A stretch of DNA of 35,013 nucleotides from an uncultured Alphaproteobacteria bacterium (lineage in GTDB: Bacteria; Pseudomonadota; Alphaproteobacteria; HIMB59; GCA-002718135). The stretch's first letter is position 1, and every line of letters starts with the position of its first letter. The notes below the pieces were generated by a model that saw nothing but the letters and a program-made list of their open reading frames with translations, had not been told where the DNA came from and searched no databases. Position numbers and translations under genes: made by a program. The stretch covers positions 1 through 35,013 of the forward strand of contig CACMET010000001.1 in assembly GCA_902612825.1 (NCBI GenBank), in the 5' to 3' direction. Below, piece by piece: positions 1-9,078 of the stretch.

Positions 1-17
1 TAAATTTAAAAATAACT

Positions 18-467
18 TCACTTTAAAATTATGAATGATTTTCCGTAAAAAATTATTACATCCCCATTATCATAAATATTAAAGCCATCTGAAGTAATTA
101 TTGCATTTTCTGATTTAAATAAAGATTTTGAGTCACTTTCTGCAGTTTGTTCATTCTTATTAAAAATAACCTTTTCAGATTCAATACTAAAGTCATTTGA
201 CTTAAATCTTACATTTTCATTCAAAAGTACTTCATCGTTATTTAAAAAATTACCTTTTTTTGCAGTAATTAAAATTTTTTTTGAGGCATTATTAATAGCA
301 AATTTTGGTTCCTCAATATCTGCATCTTCTATATTATTTTCTATAAGTTCAATCTCGATGTTATTTAACTGAAATTGTTTCGAAATTACGAAAATTAAAA
401 ATAAAACTATTGTAACAATTCCAAAGAAAAATATAAATTTTCTATTAATATGTAAAAAAAAATTCAA
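18..467 (-). CDS. lptC: LptC-like LPS export protein, short form
   Basis: Probable LptC, the bitopic inner-membrane protein that passes lipopolysaccharide from the LptBFG transporter to periplasmic LptA. A short cytoplasmic head is followed by a membrane segment at about residues 11-28. The rest (about 60-149) has the alternating polar/apolar pattern of the LptC/OstA beta-jellyroll, including a KGNFLNNDEVLLNENV stretch typical of OstA-like repeats. At 149 residues it is shorter than E. coli LptC (191). The only usable start is TTG at 467, one base after the kdsD stop, so translational coupling is likely. A run of nine A lies at 454-462, near the start. The kdsD-lptC order matches the alphaproteobacterial and enterobacterial lpt locus; lptA would be expected just left of the window. 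The call rests mainly on context and architecture, since the sequence diverges strongly. Confidence 0.72.
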   Translation of the reverse strand: MNFFLHINRKFIFFFGIVTIVLFLIFVISKQFQLNNIEIELIENNIEDADIEEPKFAINNASKKILITAKKGNFLNNDEVLLNENVRFKSNDFSIESEKVIFNKNEQTAESDSKSLFKSENAIITSDGFNIYDNGDVIIFYGKSFIILK

Positions 468-468
468 A

Positions 469-1428
469 TTAACTCGTCAATCTTAACAAATCATGAATGT
501 GTACAATTCCTAAAGGCTTTTTTTTATCACATATAAATAAACTTGTTATTTTTTTTGTGTTCATTAAATTTATTGCTTCTCCTACTAACATATTTTTATC
601 TGCTAAAGTTGGATTTTTAGTCATTATTTCTGAGGCTTTTTTGTTAAAAAATTTAGAATTTAATTTTCTTCTTAAATCTCCATCCGTAATAATACCTACT
701 ATTTGATTATTTTTATTAACTACACCAATACAACCAAAACTTTTTTTAGTCATAGTAAGTAAAGCCTTTGACATTTTTTCTTCTAATTTTGCTAAAGGTA
801 ATTCTTTACCCAAATGCATAACATCACTTAAGCTTTTTAAATCTTTACCTAGATTACCTCCAGGATGAAGACTTTTAAATTGTGTGCTTTTAAATCCTCT
901 TAATTCTAATAGTGATATTGCTATACAGTCTCCAATAATCATTGACATTGAAGTTGAACTAGTAGGTGCTAAATTTAATGGACAAGCTTCTATTGGTTTT
1001 TTATATAAAATACCTATTGTAGAATTTTTGTGAAGCGTGCTTTTTGAGTTACTTGTTATACTAATAAGCTTAATGTTAAATCTTTTTGTAAATTGAATTA
1101 TATTGTCTAATTCTGAAGTTTCACCTGAATTTGAAATTGCAATCACGCAGTCTTCTTTTTTAATACTTCCTAAGTCGCCATGGCTTGCTTCTGTTGCGTG
1201 AACAAAATATGAAGGCGTTCCAGTAGATGTCAGTGTTGCTGATATTTTGTTACCAATATGAGCACTCTTACCAACACCAGTAATAACTACTTTGCCTTTT
1301 GTATTATAAATTATATTTACTGCTTTACAAAAATTAATATTAAAAGTTGATTTTAAATTTTTTATGCTAGTTATCTCTCTAGATAATGTACTTTTTGCAC
1401 TATTAATTATTTTTTTATTTTTATTCAT
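469..1428 (-). CDS. kdsD: Arabinose-5-phosphate isomerase (KpsF/GutQ family)
   Basis: Converts D-ribulose 5-phosphate to D-arabinose 5-phosphate, the first committed step towards Kdo for the LPS inner core. It acts in the cytosol. The N-terminal SIS sugar-isomerase domain (about residues 35-190) shows the GVGKSAHIGNKISATLTSTG phosphate-binding region, then HATEASHGDLG and AISNSGETSE. Two CBS domains follow (about 205-319), the second including EIMTKNPTLA. The length of 319 fits the family (about 320-330). The ATG at 1428 overlaps the upstream rnd stop by one base (TAATG), and lptC follows one base after its stop, so rnd-kdsD-lptC should be one transcript. kdsB, a later enzyme of the same pathway, lies about 31 kb away in this window. 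Confidence 0.95.
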   Translation of the reverse strand: MNKNKKIINSAKSTLSREITSIKNLKSTFNINFCKAVNIIYNTKGKVVITGVGKSAHIGNKISATLTSTGTPSYFVHATEASHGDLGSIKKEDCVIAISNSGETSELDNIIQFTKRFNIKLISITSNSKSTLHKNSTIGILYKKPIEACPLNLAPTSSTSMSMIIGDCIAISLLELRGFKSTQFKSLHPGGNLGKDLKSLSDVMHLGKELPLAKLEEKMSKALLTMTKKSFGCIGVVNKNNQIVGIITDGDLRRKLNSKFFNKKASEIMTKNPTLADKNMLVGEAINLMNTKKITSLFICDKKKPLGIVHIHDLLRLTS

Positions 1429-2036
1429 TAATGTTTAAAAATATCTTGTTCAGACCAACCACTAATATCTAAATCAGTTCTATATTGAATGAAATCAAAA
1501 CAGGCTTTGGCTAGTTTACTTCTTTTTTCTCTTAATAACATTTTATCAAGCTTATCTTTAATTTTATGTAAATATAAAACATCAGTAGCAGCATACTTTT
1601 GTTGTTCTTTAGTTAATTCTCCACCCCAATCAGAAGACTGTTCAGTTTTTGAAATTGATTTTCCTAATAATTCAATACAAAGATCTTTATATCCATGTTT
1701 ATCAGTATAAGTTCTAACTAATTTTGATGCAATTTTAGTACAGTAAATATTTTTAATATTAATTCTGAAATTGTGTTTGAATACAGCTACATCAAACCTA
1801 GCATAATGAAAAATTTTTTGAATTTTATTATTCTTTAGAATTTTAATTAAATTTAGAGGTTTTTTATTAGATAAGTCAATTTTTACTAAATGACATATTT
1901 CATCGCCATTGGAAATTTGGACCAAACATAATTTATCTCTTTTAGGATTCAATCCCATTGTTTCACTATCTAATGCAATAATATTAGAAGCTTTAAAACT
2001 TGCCGGAAGATCTCCTTTATAGAAATTTATTTTCAT
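1428..2036 (-). CDS. rnd: Ribonuclease D, exonuclease-only short form
   Basis: A 3'-5' exoribonuclease of the DEDDy family, expected to trim 3' ends of tRNA and other small RNAs. The three exonuclease motifs are visible: ALDSETMGL (D23, E25), FHYARFDVAVF (D82) and YAATDVLYL (Y148, D152). At 202 residues it carries only the catalytic domain and lacks the HRDC domains of E. coli RNase D (375 residues). Short forms like this are usual in alphaproteobacteria. It is first in the rnd-kdsD-lptC unit and is divergent from the NDUFA9-like gene, with 62 bases between the two starts. Confidence 0.9.
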   Translation of the reverse strand: MKINFYKGDLPASFKASNIIALDSETMGLNPKRDKLCLVQISNGDEICHLVKIDLSNKKPLNLIKILKNNKIQKIFHYARFDVAVFKHNFRINIKNIYCTKIASKLVRTYTDKHGYKDLCIELLGKSISKTEQSSDWGGELTKEQQKYAATDVLYLHKIKDKLDKMLLREKRSKLAKACFDFIQYRTDLDISGWSEQDIFKH

Positions 2037-2098
2037 TTTGATTTTATTGCCTGTATGATTTATATTTTTTATTTATATCACTTATTTAATTAAAGGTC

Positions 2099-3004
2099 AT
2101 GAAATCAATAGTAATTTTTGGAGGTGCAGGTTTTGTAGGTAAACATTTAATAAGGTGTCTTACTAAAAATGGCCATAAAATCATTGTTCCATATCAAAGA
2201 TCTGTACAAGAAGCAAAAATCCGACTTTTGGGTGTAACAGGACAGGTAATTCCATTTCGTTATTCTTCATTAGAAGACAAAAGGCTAAAATCTGTTTTAA
2301 ATAATGCCGACGTATGTATTAATTTGAAAACTTCATACGATCAAAAGAAAGGTGATTTTAATAATACAATATATAAGTTTAATCAGAAACTTATTAGAAA
2401 CTTAAAATCTAGTAAGGAACTAAAACAATTCATTCTTTTTTCTGGCCTCGGTGTAGATATTGATAAAAATTCAACAAGAAGTATTGCGGTATATAAGTCT
2501 GAAAAGGAAGCTTTTAAACAACTAGATAATGTAATTGTTATCAGGCCTGGTGTTATTATAGGTGGTGGCGATATCTTTATGAAAAGACTTTTGCCAATAT
2601 TTAAAGCTTCATTTTTTGTCCCACTTTTTGGAGATGGTTTAACAAAATTCCAACCCGTATTTATTGATGATGTATCTCTAGCTGTTGATGAAATAATTAA
2701 TTCCAATATTAAAGGGAAAAATATTTATGAACTTGCTGGTTCTAGGATTTATTCTTACAAAGAATTTTTTAATCATATTTCTAATTTTTTAAATAAAACT
2801 CGAGTTTTAGTTCCTGTTCCTATGGCATTTATGAAACCTATGATAAATATTGCTGAAAAAACTCCAATTTCTCCTCTTACTTCAGAACAGTTAACATTAT
2901 TTGAAAAGGATAATCTTGTCGTAAATGTCGATAAATCGTTCCAAAATCTTGATATTAATCCACAAGATACACTACAAATACTTAAAAATATTGTTGTAAA
3001 TTAA
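2099..3004 (+). CDS. Complex I NDUFA9-like SDR family protein
   Basis: Atypical short-chain dehydrogenase/reductase related to mitochondrial NDUFA9 and its alphaproteobacterial homologues. It is probably tied to respiratory complex I assembly or stability, or to quinone biology. The Rossmann nucleotide-binding motif is FGGAGFVG (G8, G11, G14), followed by a basic patch near residue 30 that would suit NADPH. A YxxxK pair is present at Y132/K136, and RPGVIIGGGD and PVFIDDV are typical of this subgroup. Length 301 is normal (about 310-380). ATG 2099 is preceded by AAAGG at 2092-2096, one of the few SD-like sites here, though the spacing is tight. The gene stands alone between rnd (divergent) and gltD. 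Confidence 0.85.
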   Translation: MKSIVIFGGAGFVGKHLIRCLTKNGHKIIVPYQRSVQEAKIRLLGVTGQVIPFRYSSLEDKRLKSVLNNADVCINLKTSYDQKKGDFNNTIYKFNQKLIRNLKSSKELKQFILFSGLGVDIDKNSTRSIAVYKSEKEAFKQLDNVIVIRPGVIIGGGDIFMKRLLPIFKASFFVPLFGDGLTKFQPVFIDDVSLAVDEIINSNIKGKNIYELAGSRIYSYKEFFNHISNFLNKTRVLVPVPMAFMKPMINIAEKTPISPLTSEQLTLFEKDNLVVNVDKSFQNLDINPQDTLQILKNIVVN

Positions 3005-3019
3005 GGATTTTCTTTGTTT

Positions 3020-3038
3020 TAGTACATAAGTGGTACTA
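3020..3038. promoter_or_regulatory. Inverted repeat TAGTAC-N7-GTACTA upstream of gltD
   Basis: A perfect 6-base inverted repeat (3020-3025 and 3033-3038) with a 7-base spacer, in the 118-base gap between the NDUFA9-like gene and gltD. It could be an operator for gltDB or a weak terminator of the upstream gene. The stem is short and AT-rich and no clean T-run follows at once, so neither role is established. Confidence 0.3.
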
Positions 3039-3069
3039 TTATTTCAAAATTATTGTTTCTTTTTTTATC

Positions 3070-3098
3070 TTGAATGTGTATTTGGTTCGATCTAAATA
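3070..3098 (+). promoter_or_regulatory. Candidate sigma-70-type promoter of gltDB
   Basis: TTGAAT (3070-3075), 17 bases, then TAAATA (3093-3098). This predicts a start site near 3105 and a leader of about 18 bases before gltD. Such matches arise easily in AT-rich DNA, so support is modest. No Shine-Dalgarno is visible before the gltD ATG. Confidence 0.3.
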
Positions 3099-3122
3099 AA
3101 ATAGTAAACAAATGATAACTAA

Positions 3123-4568
3123 ATGCTAAAATTTACTAAAATTAATAAGGAAAATCCTAGTAAAGTATCTGCCAAAGAGAGGGTTAAATCATTTGATGAA
3201 ATTTACGCCAAATATGCCTCACAGAAGGCAGAAGAACAAGCTTCCAGATGTTCTCAATGCGGTGTTCCTTTCTGCCAAGTTCATTGTCCTTTACATAATA
3301 ATATTCCAGATTGGCTAAAACTAACTGCTGAAGATAGAATGCAGGAGGCATTTGAAATTTCCAGCTCTACAAATAACATGCCTGAAATTTGTGGTCGTAT
3401 ATGTCCTCAAGATCGTTTGTGTGAAGGTAACTGCGTAATTGAACAATCTGGCCACGGCACTGTTACTATAGGATCGATAGAAAAATATATCACAGATAAA
3501 GCTTGGGAAGAAGGTTGGGTTAAAAATATAGAACCAGTTGAAGAAAGAAATCAAAGTGTTGGAATTATCGGTTCTGGTCCTGCTGGATTAGCTGCAGCAG
3601 AAGAACTTCGTAAAAAAGGATTTCAAGTTACAATATATGATCGCTATGATAGACCAGGAGGTCTTTTAATTTATGGTATCCCAAATTTTAAACTAGAAAA
3701 AGATATTGTTATAAGAAGAACAAATCGACTTAAAGAAAGTGGAATTAAGTTTGAATTAAACTGCGATATTGGCAAAGACATTACTTTTGAAGATATTAAA
3801 ATTAAGCATGATGCAGTTCTTATAGCAACTGGGGTTTACAAATTTAGAGAAATCAATCTAAATACATCCAATTTTAATAATGTTGTGCCAGCTTTAGATT
3901 TCCTAATAGCGAGTAACAAGACTGGTTTAAAAGATAAAGTTGAAGATTTCACAAATGGAAGATTAAACGCAAATGGAAAAAATGTAGTTGTCATTGGTGG
4001 AGGTGATACCGCTATGGATTGTGTTAGAACGGCTGTAAGACAAGGAGCAAAATCTGTTAAGTGTCTTTACAGACGTGATAAGTCAAACATGCCCGGTTCG
4101 CAAAGAGAAGTTCAAAATGCAATAGAAGAGGGAGTCGATTTTCAATGGTTGACTTTACCAACTGAATATTCGGGAAACGGTTCATTGAAAAATGTCAGAA
4201 CCGTTTTAATGCAACTTGGAGAACCAGATGAGTCAGGTAGAAGGAAGCCAGAGCCAAAAGAAGGTACGGAAAAGGAGCTAGATGTTGATTTAGCTATAGA
4301 AGCTTTGGGTTTTGAACCTGAAAATTTACCTAAGCTTTTTGATTACAATGACCTGACAATTACAAGATGGGGTACGCTAAAAATTAATTATAAAAATATG
4401 ATGACATCAATTGATGGAGTATTTGCTGCTGGAGATATTGTTCGTGGTGCAAGTTTAGTTGTTTGGGGAATCAAAGATGGTCGTGATGCAGCAAAAAATA
4501 TTAATGAATATTTAGAAAATAATTTTTCCGATCAAAATAATATTAATAAGAAAGCAGTAAATGCCTAA
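3123..4568 (+). CDS. gltD: Glutamate synthase (NADPH) small subunit
   Basis: Beta subunit of NADPH-GOGAT. It takes electrons from NADPH through FAD and 4Fe-4S clusters to the large subunit, which makes glutamate from glutamine and 2-oxoglutarate. The N-terminal cluster-binding region has C43, C46, C51, C55 and C90, C94, C100, C104 (RCSQCGVPFCQVHC and CGRICPQDRLCEGNC). The FAD motif GIIGSGPAGLAAAEE lies at about 148-161, with DRPGGLLIYGIP after it. The NADPH motif VIGGGDTAMD is near residue 295, and GVFAAGDIVRGASLVVWGI closes the FAD site. Length 481 is typical. The gene precedes gltB and overlaps it by 8 bases, so the two should be co-translated. Confidence 0.97.
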   Translation: MLKFTKINKENPSKVSAKERVKSFDEIYAKYASQKAEEQASRCSQCGVPFCQVHCPLHNNIPDWLKLTAEDRMQEAFEISSSTNNMPEICGRICPQDRLCEGNCVIEQSGHGTVTIGSIEKYITDKAWEEGWVKNIEPVEERNQSVGIIGSGPAGLAAAEELRKKGFQVTIYDRYDRPGGLLIYGIPNFKLEKDIVIRRTNRLKESGIKFELNCDIGKDITFEDIKIKHDAVLIATGVYKFREINLNTSNFNNVVPALDFLIASNKTGLKDKVEDFTNGRLNANGKNVVVIGGGDTAMDCVRTAVRQGAKSVKCLYRRDKSNMPGSQREVQNAIEEGVDFQWLTLPTEYSGNGSLKNVRTVLMQLGEPDESGRRKPEPKEGTEKELDVDLAIEALGFEPENLPKLFDYNDLTITRWGTLKINYKNMMTSIDGVFAAGDIVRGASLVVWGIKDGRDAAKNINEYLENNFSDQNNINKKAVNA

Positions 4569-7500
4569 TCACTTTATAGAAAAGTATAAAAAAGATAAAA
4601 AATTCTTAGAAGAAAATCATGTTTATGATGAACAAGATGAACATTCATCATGTGGTGTTGGATTAATAGCATCTTTAGATGGATCTGAGACAAGAGAAAT
4701 AGTCGAGTTAGGAGTTAAAGCTTTAAGAGTTTTGTATCACCGGGGAGCAGTTGATGCTGATGGTAAAACAGGTGATGGTGCAGGAATACAGTTATCCATA
4801 CCAAAGAATTTTTTTACTCAACAAATAGAAAGAACTGGCCACACTCCTAATGATTTACCTTTCGGGGTTGGCATGATTTTTTTACCACGTACAGATTTTG
4901 CCGCTCAAGAAAACGCTCGTACAATTGTTGAATCTGAAATAATTAAAGAAGGTTTGAAAATATATGGTTGGAGACACGTTCCAATTAATTCATCGATTAT
5001 TGGTGATAAAGCAAAAGCAACAAGGCCTGAAATAGAACAAATACTAATTTGTAATGAAGAATTAGAAGATGAAAAGGAATTTGATAATAAACTTTATATA
5101 ATTAGAAAAAGAATAGAAAAAGAAATTAGAAATCAAAATATTTCAGACTTTTATATTTGCTCACTATCTTGTCAGTCCATTGTTTATAAAGGTATGTTTT
5201 TAGCAGAACAGCTTTCCAATTTTTATCCAGACATCCAAAATGAGAATTTTATTTCTAGATATGCAGTTTATCACCAGCGCTATTCAACCAATACATTTCC
5301 CACTTGGTCTTTAGCACAGCCTTTTAGAGTGATTGCGCATAATGGTGAAATAAATACACTTAAAGGTAATAAAAATTGGATGGCTGCGCATGAGCCAAGA
5401 ATGGAACATAAAAATTTTGGCAATAATGTAGATGATTTAAAACCCATAATTGATGCTAAAGCGTCTGACTCTGCTGCATTAGATTCAACAATAGAGTTAT
5501 TAGTTAAAGCTAATCGTTCTTTACCTATGGCTAAAATAATAACAATTCCAGAAGCTTGGTCCCACAGAAGAGATTTTCCAAAAAAAATAAAAGATTTATA
5601 CGCTTATGGTGGAGCAGTTATGGAGCCATGGGATGGTCCAGCAGCAATATGTGGCGCGTACGGTGATTGGGCTATTGCTGGAATGGATAGAAATGGTCTT
5701 AGACCTATAAGATATACATTAACAAAAAATCTTCTTATTGCGGGTTCTGAAACAGGAATGGTTGATATTAAAGAAAATGAAATAGTAGAAAGAGGTAGGG
5801 TAGGACCAGGTCAATTAATAGCAGTCAACTTTAAAGAGAAAAAATTTTTTAGAGATTACGAAATAAAAAAGCATTTAGCGGAAACTAAACCATTTGGTGA
5901 TTGGACTAAAAAAATCACGTATATTGATAAACTTGTTCAATCTGTTGATGAGGAATTTAGAGATTTAGACTCTGGAGATCTACGAAAAAGAATGGCATGC
6001 TTTGCCTGGTCAGTAGAAGACATCGAATTAATACTTCATCCAATGATTGCCGAAAAAAAAGAAGCAACGGGATCGATGGGAGATGACACTCCACTAGCTG
6101 TGCTCTCAAATAAATATAGAGGACTCCATCACTTTTTTAGACAAAATTTTAGTCAAGTTACAAATCCACCAATTGATTCATTAAGAGAAAGAGTTGTTAT
6201 GAGTCTTCGAACTAGAATTGGAAACTTAAGTAATATTCTTGATGAAGATGAAGATCAATGCGATCATTTACAATTGAACTCCCCTGTTCTTTCAATTGAG
6301 CAATTCAAATCTATGCGTAGATATATGAAAGATACTGTGAAGATCATTGACACAACAATGGATAAAAAAAATCCTGAAAATAATTTTGAGATAGAAATTT
6401 CAAGAATAAACCGAGAAGCAGAACAAGCTGTTAGAGAGGGTTATGTTCATATAATTTTAAGTGACAAAGAAATGTCTAAAACAAGAATAGCTCTTCCTAT
6501 GATATTAGTTACAAGTTCTGTTCATCATCATTTAATTAAACAAAATCTTCGAACTTTTATTTCCTTAAATGTTCAATCTGCAGAATGTTTAGATGTACAA
6601 TATTTTGCAGTACTTATCGGAGTTGGAGCAACAAGTGTGAATGCATATATGGCACAACAAGCTATAGCGGAAAGACATAAAAAAGGATTATTTAAAAATC
6701 TCTCATATGAAGAATGTGTAGAGAGATTTATTAATTCTATAAATAATGGTTTGCTTAAGACTATGAGTAAGATGGGAATATCAGTGATTAATTCATATCG
6801 AGGTGGTTGTAACTTTGAAGCAATTGGTCTTAGTAGAAATTTAATGAGCAAATATTTCCCTTCTATGAGTTCTAAAATATCCGGTATCGGTATCAGTGGT
6901 ATTGAAAGAAGATCAAGATTAGCTCATGATAATGCTTATGAAGAGAGTGTTATTACACTGCCTATTGGAGGAAACTATCGCTACAGATTTGGTGGAGAAA
7001 AACATGCTTTTGAAGCAAGATCAATTCACATGCTTCAAACTGCAGTAACTTCTAATAATTATTCTTTATTTAAAAAATATTCTACAATGATAGATGAAAT
7101 GGATCCTATAAATATTCGTGATCTTTTAGACTTCAAAAAAAATAACAATAATAGTAACTCTAACACAGTAGAACCTTCTCAAGAAATTAGAAAAAGGCTA
7201 GTTGCACCAGGAATATCACTTGGAGCCCTAAGTCCAGAAGCGCATGAAACTCTTTCTGTAGCAATGAATAGGATAGGAGCTAAATCTGATTCAGGTGAAG
7301 GTGGTGAAGATCCGATTAGATTTAAACCTAAGCCAAATGGAGATAACGCATCATCAAAAATTAAACAAATTGCAAGTGGACGATTTGGTGTAACAGCGGA
7401 ATATTTAAATAATTGTGAAGAAATTGAAATTAAAGTTGCACAAGGTGCAAAACCTGGTGAAGGTGGACAATTGCCAGGAGGAAAAGTTACGGAATTAATT

Positions 7501-9078
7501 GCTAAACTAAGACATTCAACCGAAGGTGTGACGCTTATTAGTCCTCCTCCTCATCATGATATTTATTCTATCGAAGATTTAGCTCAGCTTATTTACGATT
7601 TGAAACAAATTAATCCAAGAGCTAAAGTATGCGTTAAGTTAGTTGCTCAGTCAGGGATTGGGACAGTCGCAGCTGGTGTTGCAAAAGCAAAAGCTGATAC
7701 GATACTCATATCAGGTCACAATGGTGGAACTGGAGCAAGCCCACAAACAAGTATTAAGTATGCAGGACTTCCTTGGGAACTTGGATTAAGTGAAGTACAT
7801 CAAGTTCTTTCTCTAAATAACTTAAGGGATAAAGTTGTTCTTAGAACTGACGGAGGTTTGAAAACAGGAAAAGATATTGTTATTGCGGCTATGCTTGGCG
7901 CAGAAGAATATGGAATTGGGACAGCAAGTTTAGTTGCTATGGGTTGTATCATGGTTAGACAATGTCATTCAAATACTTGCCCCGTTGGAGTTTGCTCTCA
8001 GGATGAAAAACTTAGAGAAAAATTTACCGGTACACCAGAAAAAGTAATTAACCTTTTTAGTTTTATTGCTGATGAGGTAAGAGAAATTTTAGGATTACTA
8101 GGCTTTTCTTCTCTTGATGAAGTAGTTGGAAGATCTGATCTTTTATATCAAGTCAGTAGAGGAAGTTCTGATCTTGATGATTTAGATTTAAATCCAATTA
8201 TTCAAACCATTGATTCATCAGTTGGAGAATTTGACATAAAGAAAAATACAATTAATAAAGTTAGCGATAGCCTTGATATTAAAATCATAGGGGATGCTAA
8301 GTCTTTCTTTGAAACAGATCAAAAAATTGAACTAAACTATAATATCAAAAATACTGATAGAGCTATTGGTACAAGACTTGCATCAGAAATTACTACTACA
8401 AAAGGAATGAGTTCTCTTCCAGAGGATTTCTTTACAGTTAATTTTCATGGTTCTGCTGGGCAATCTTTTGGAGCATGGAGTGTGCAAGGAACTACTCTTA
8501 AAGTTTTTGGTGACGCTAACGATTATGTTGCAAAAGGATTATCAGGGGGTAAAATTGTTATACAACCAAGTTCATCTTCACAACTAAAAACAAACAAAAA
8601 TGTTATCATTGGGAATACTGTCCTATATGGAGCAACGCGTGGTAAACTTTTTGCAGCTGGAACTGCTGGTGATAGATTTGCTGTTAGAAACTCTGGCGCA
8701 CATGCTGTTATTGAAGGATGTGGTGATAATGGATGTGAATATATGACTGGAGGAAGTGCAGTTATTCTTGGTGAAGTAGGAAATAATTTTGGAGCTGGAA
8801 TGACTGGAGGAATGGCATTTGTGTACGATAAAGAAGGAACTCTACCACTTCGAATTAATCTTGAGGATATTTTCTATCAACAACAAATGACAAATTATTG
8901 GGAAAAAGTTTTATATCAAAAAATTGAAGAACATATCAAGGAAACAAATTCAATGTACGCAAAAAATTTACTCGAAAATTGGGGAAATGAGAAATTACTC
9001 TTCTGGCAGATTGTTCCAAAAGAAATGATCAATAAATTTGATCAACCTGTATTAATTCAAGAAGAAAAATCTGCTTAG
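4561..9078 (+). CDS. gltB: Glutamate synthase (NADPH) large subunit
   Basis: Alpha subunit of GOGAT, central to ammonia assimilation. Domain order is class II glutamine amidotransferase (31 to about 430), central domain, FMN-binding TIM barrel (about 830-1200) and C-terminal beta-helix (GXGXG, about 1260-1500). C31 in SSCGVGL is the expected N-terminal nucleophile after removal of a 30-residue propeptide. The 3Fe-4S ligands are visible as C1129, C1135 and C1140 in CIMVRQCHSNTCPVGVC. FMN-domain signatures include AQGAKPGEGGQLPG and ISGHNGGTGASP. An Asn/Ser-rich linker (KKNNNNSNSN) precedes the FMN domain. Length 1505 is normal. The stop overlaps the end of the convergent hydrolase gene by 4 bases. 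Confidence 0.98.
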   Translation: MPNHFIEKYKKDKKFLEENHVYDEQDEHSSCGVGLIASLDGSETREIVELGVKALRVLYHRGAVDADGKTGDGAGIQLSIPKNFFTQQIERTGHTPNDLPFGVGMIFLPRTDFAAQENARTIVESEIIKEGLKIYGWRHVPINSSIIGDKAKATRPEIEQILICNEELEDEKEFDNKLYIIRKRIEKEIRNQNISDFYICSLSCQSIVYKGMFLAEQLSNFYPDIQNENFISRYAVYHQRYSTNTFPTWSLAQPFRVIAHNGEINTLKGNKNWMAAHEPRMEHKNFGNNVDDLKPIIDAKASDSAALDSTIELLVKANRSLPMAKIITIPEAWSHRRDFPKKIKDLYAYGGAVMEPWDGPAAICGAYGDWAIAGMDRNGLRPIRYTLTKNLLIAGSETGMVDIKENEIVERGRVGPGQLIAVNFKEKKFFRDYEIKKHLAETKPFGDWTKKITYIDKLVQSVDEEFRDLDSGDLRKRMACFAWSVEDIELILHPMIAEKKEATGSMGDDTPLAVLSNKYRGLHHFFRQNFSQVTNPPIDSLRERVVMSLRTRIGNLSNILDEDEDQCDHLQLNSPVLSIEQFKSMRRYMKDTVKIIDTTMDKKNPENNFEIEISRINREAEQAVREGYVHIILSDKEMSKTRIALPMILVTSSVHHHLIKQNLRTFISLNVQSAECLDVQYFAVLIGVGATSVNAYMAQQAIAERHKKGLFKNLSYEECVERFINSINNGLLKTMSKMGISVINSYRGGCNFEAIGLSRNLMSKYFPSMSSKISGIGISGIERRSRLAHDNAYEESVITLPIGGNYRYRFGGEKHAFEARSIHMLQTAVTSNNYSLFKKYSTMIDEMDPINIRDLLDFKKNNNNSNSNTVEPSQEIRKRLVAPGISLGALSPEAHETLSVAMNRIGAKSDSGEGGEDPIRFKPKPNGDNASSKIKQIASGRFGVTAEYLNNCEEIEIKVAQGAKPGEGGQLPGGKVTELIAKLRHSTEGVTLISPPPHHDIYSIEDLAQLIYDLKQINPRAKVCVKLVAQSGIGTVAAGVAKAKADTILISGHNGGTGASPQTSIKYAGLPWELGLSEVHQVLSLNNLRDKVVLRTDGGLKTGKDIVIAAMLGAEEYGIGTASLVAMGCIMVRQCHSNTCPVGVCSQDEKLREKFTGTPEKVINLFSFIADEVREILGLLGFSSLDEVVGRSDLLYQVSRGSSDLDDLDLNPIIQTIDSSVGEFDIKKNTINKVSDSLDIKIIGDAKSFFETDQKIELNYNIKNTDRAIGTRLASEITTTKGMSSLPEDFFTVNFHGSAGQSFGAWSVQGTTLKVFGDANDYVAKGLSGGKIVIQPSSSSQLKTNKNVIIGNTVLYGATRGKLFAAGTAGDRFAVRNSGAHAVIEGCGDNGCEYMTGGSAVILGEVGNNFGAGMTGGMAFVYDKEGTLPLRINLEDIFYQQQMTNYWEKVLYQKIEEHIKETNSMYAKNLLENWGNEKLLFWQIVPKEMINKFDQPVLIQEEKSA

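Noticed and set aside
6573-6851. Antisense open frame inside gltB
   Set aside because: It lies wholly within a strongly conserved gene and its translation shows no domain; it is a shadow of the gltB coding pattern.
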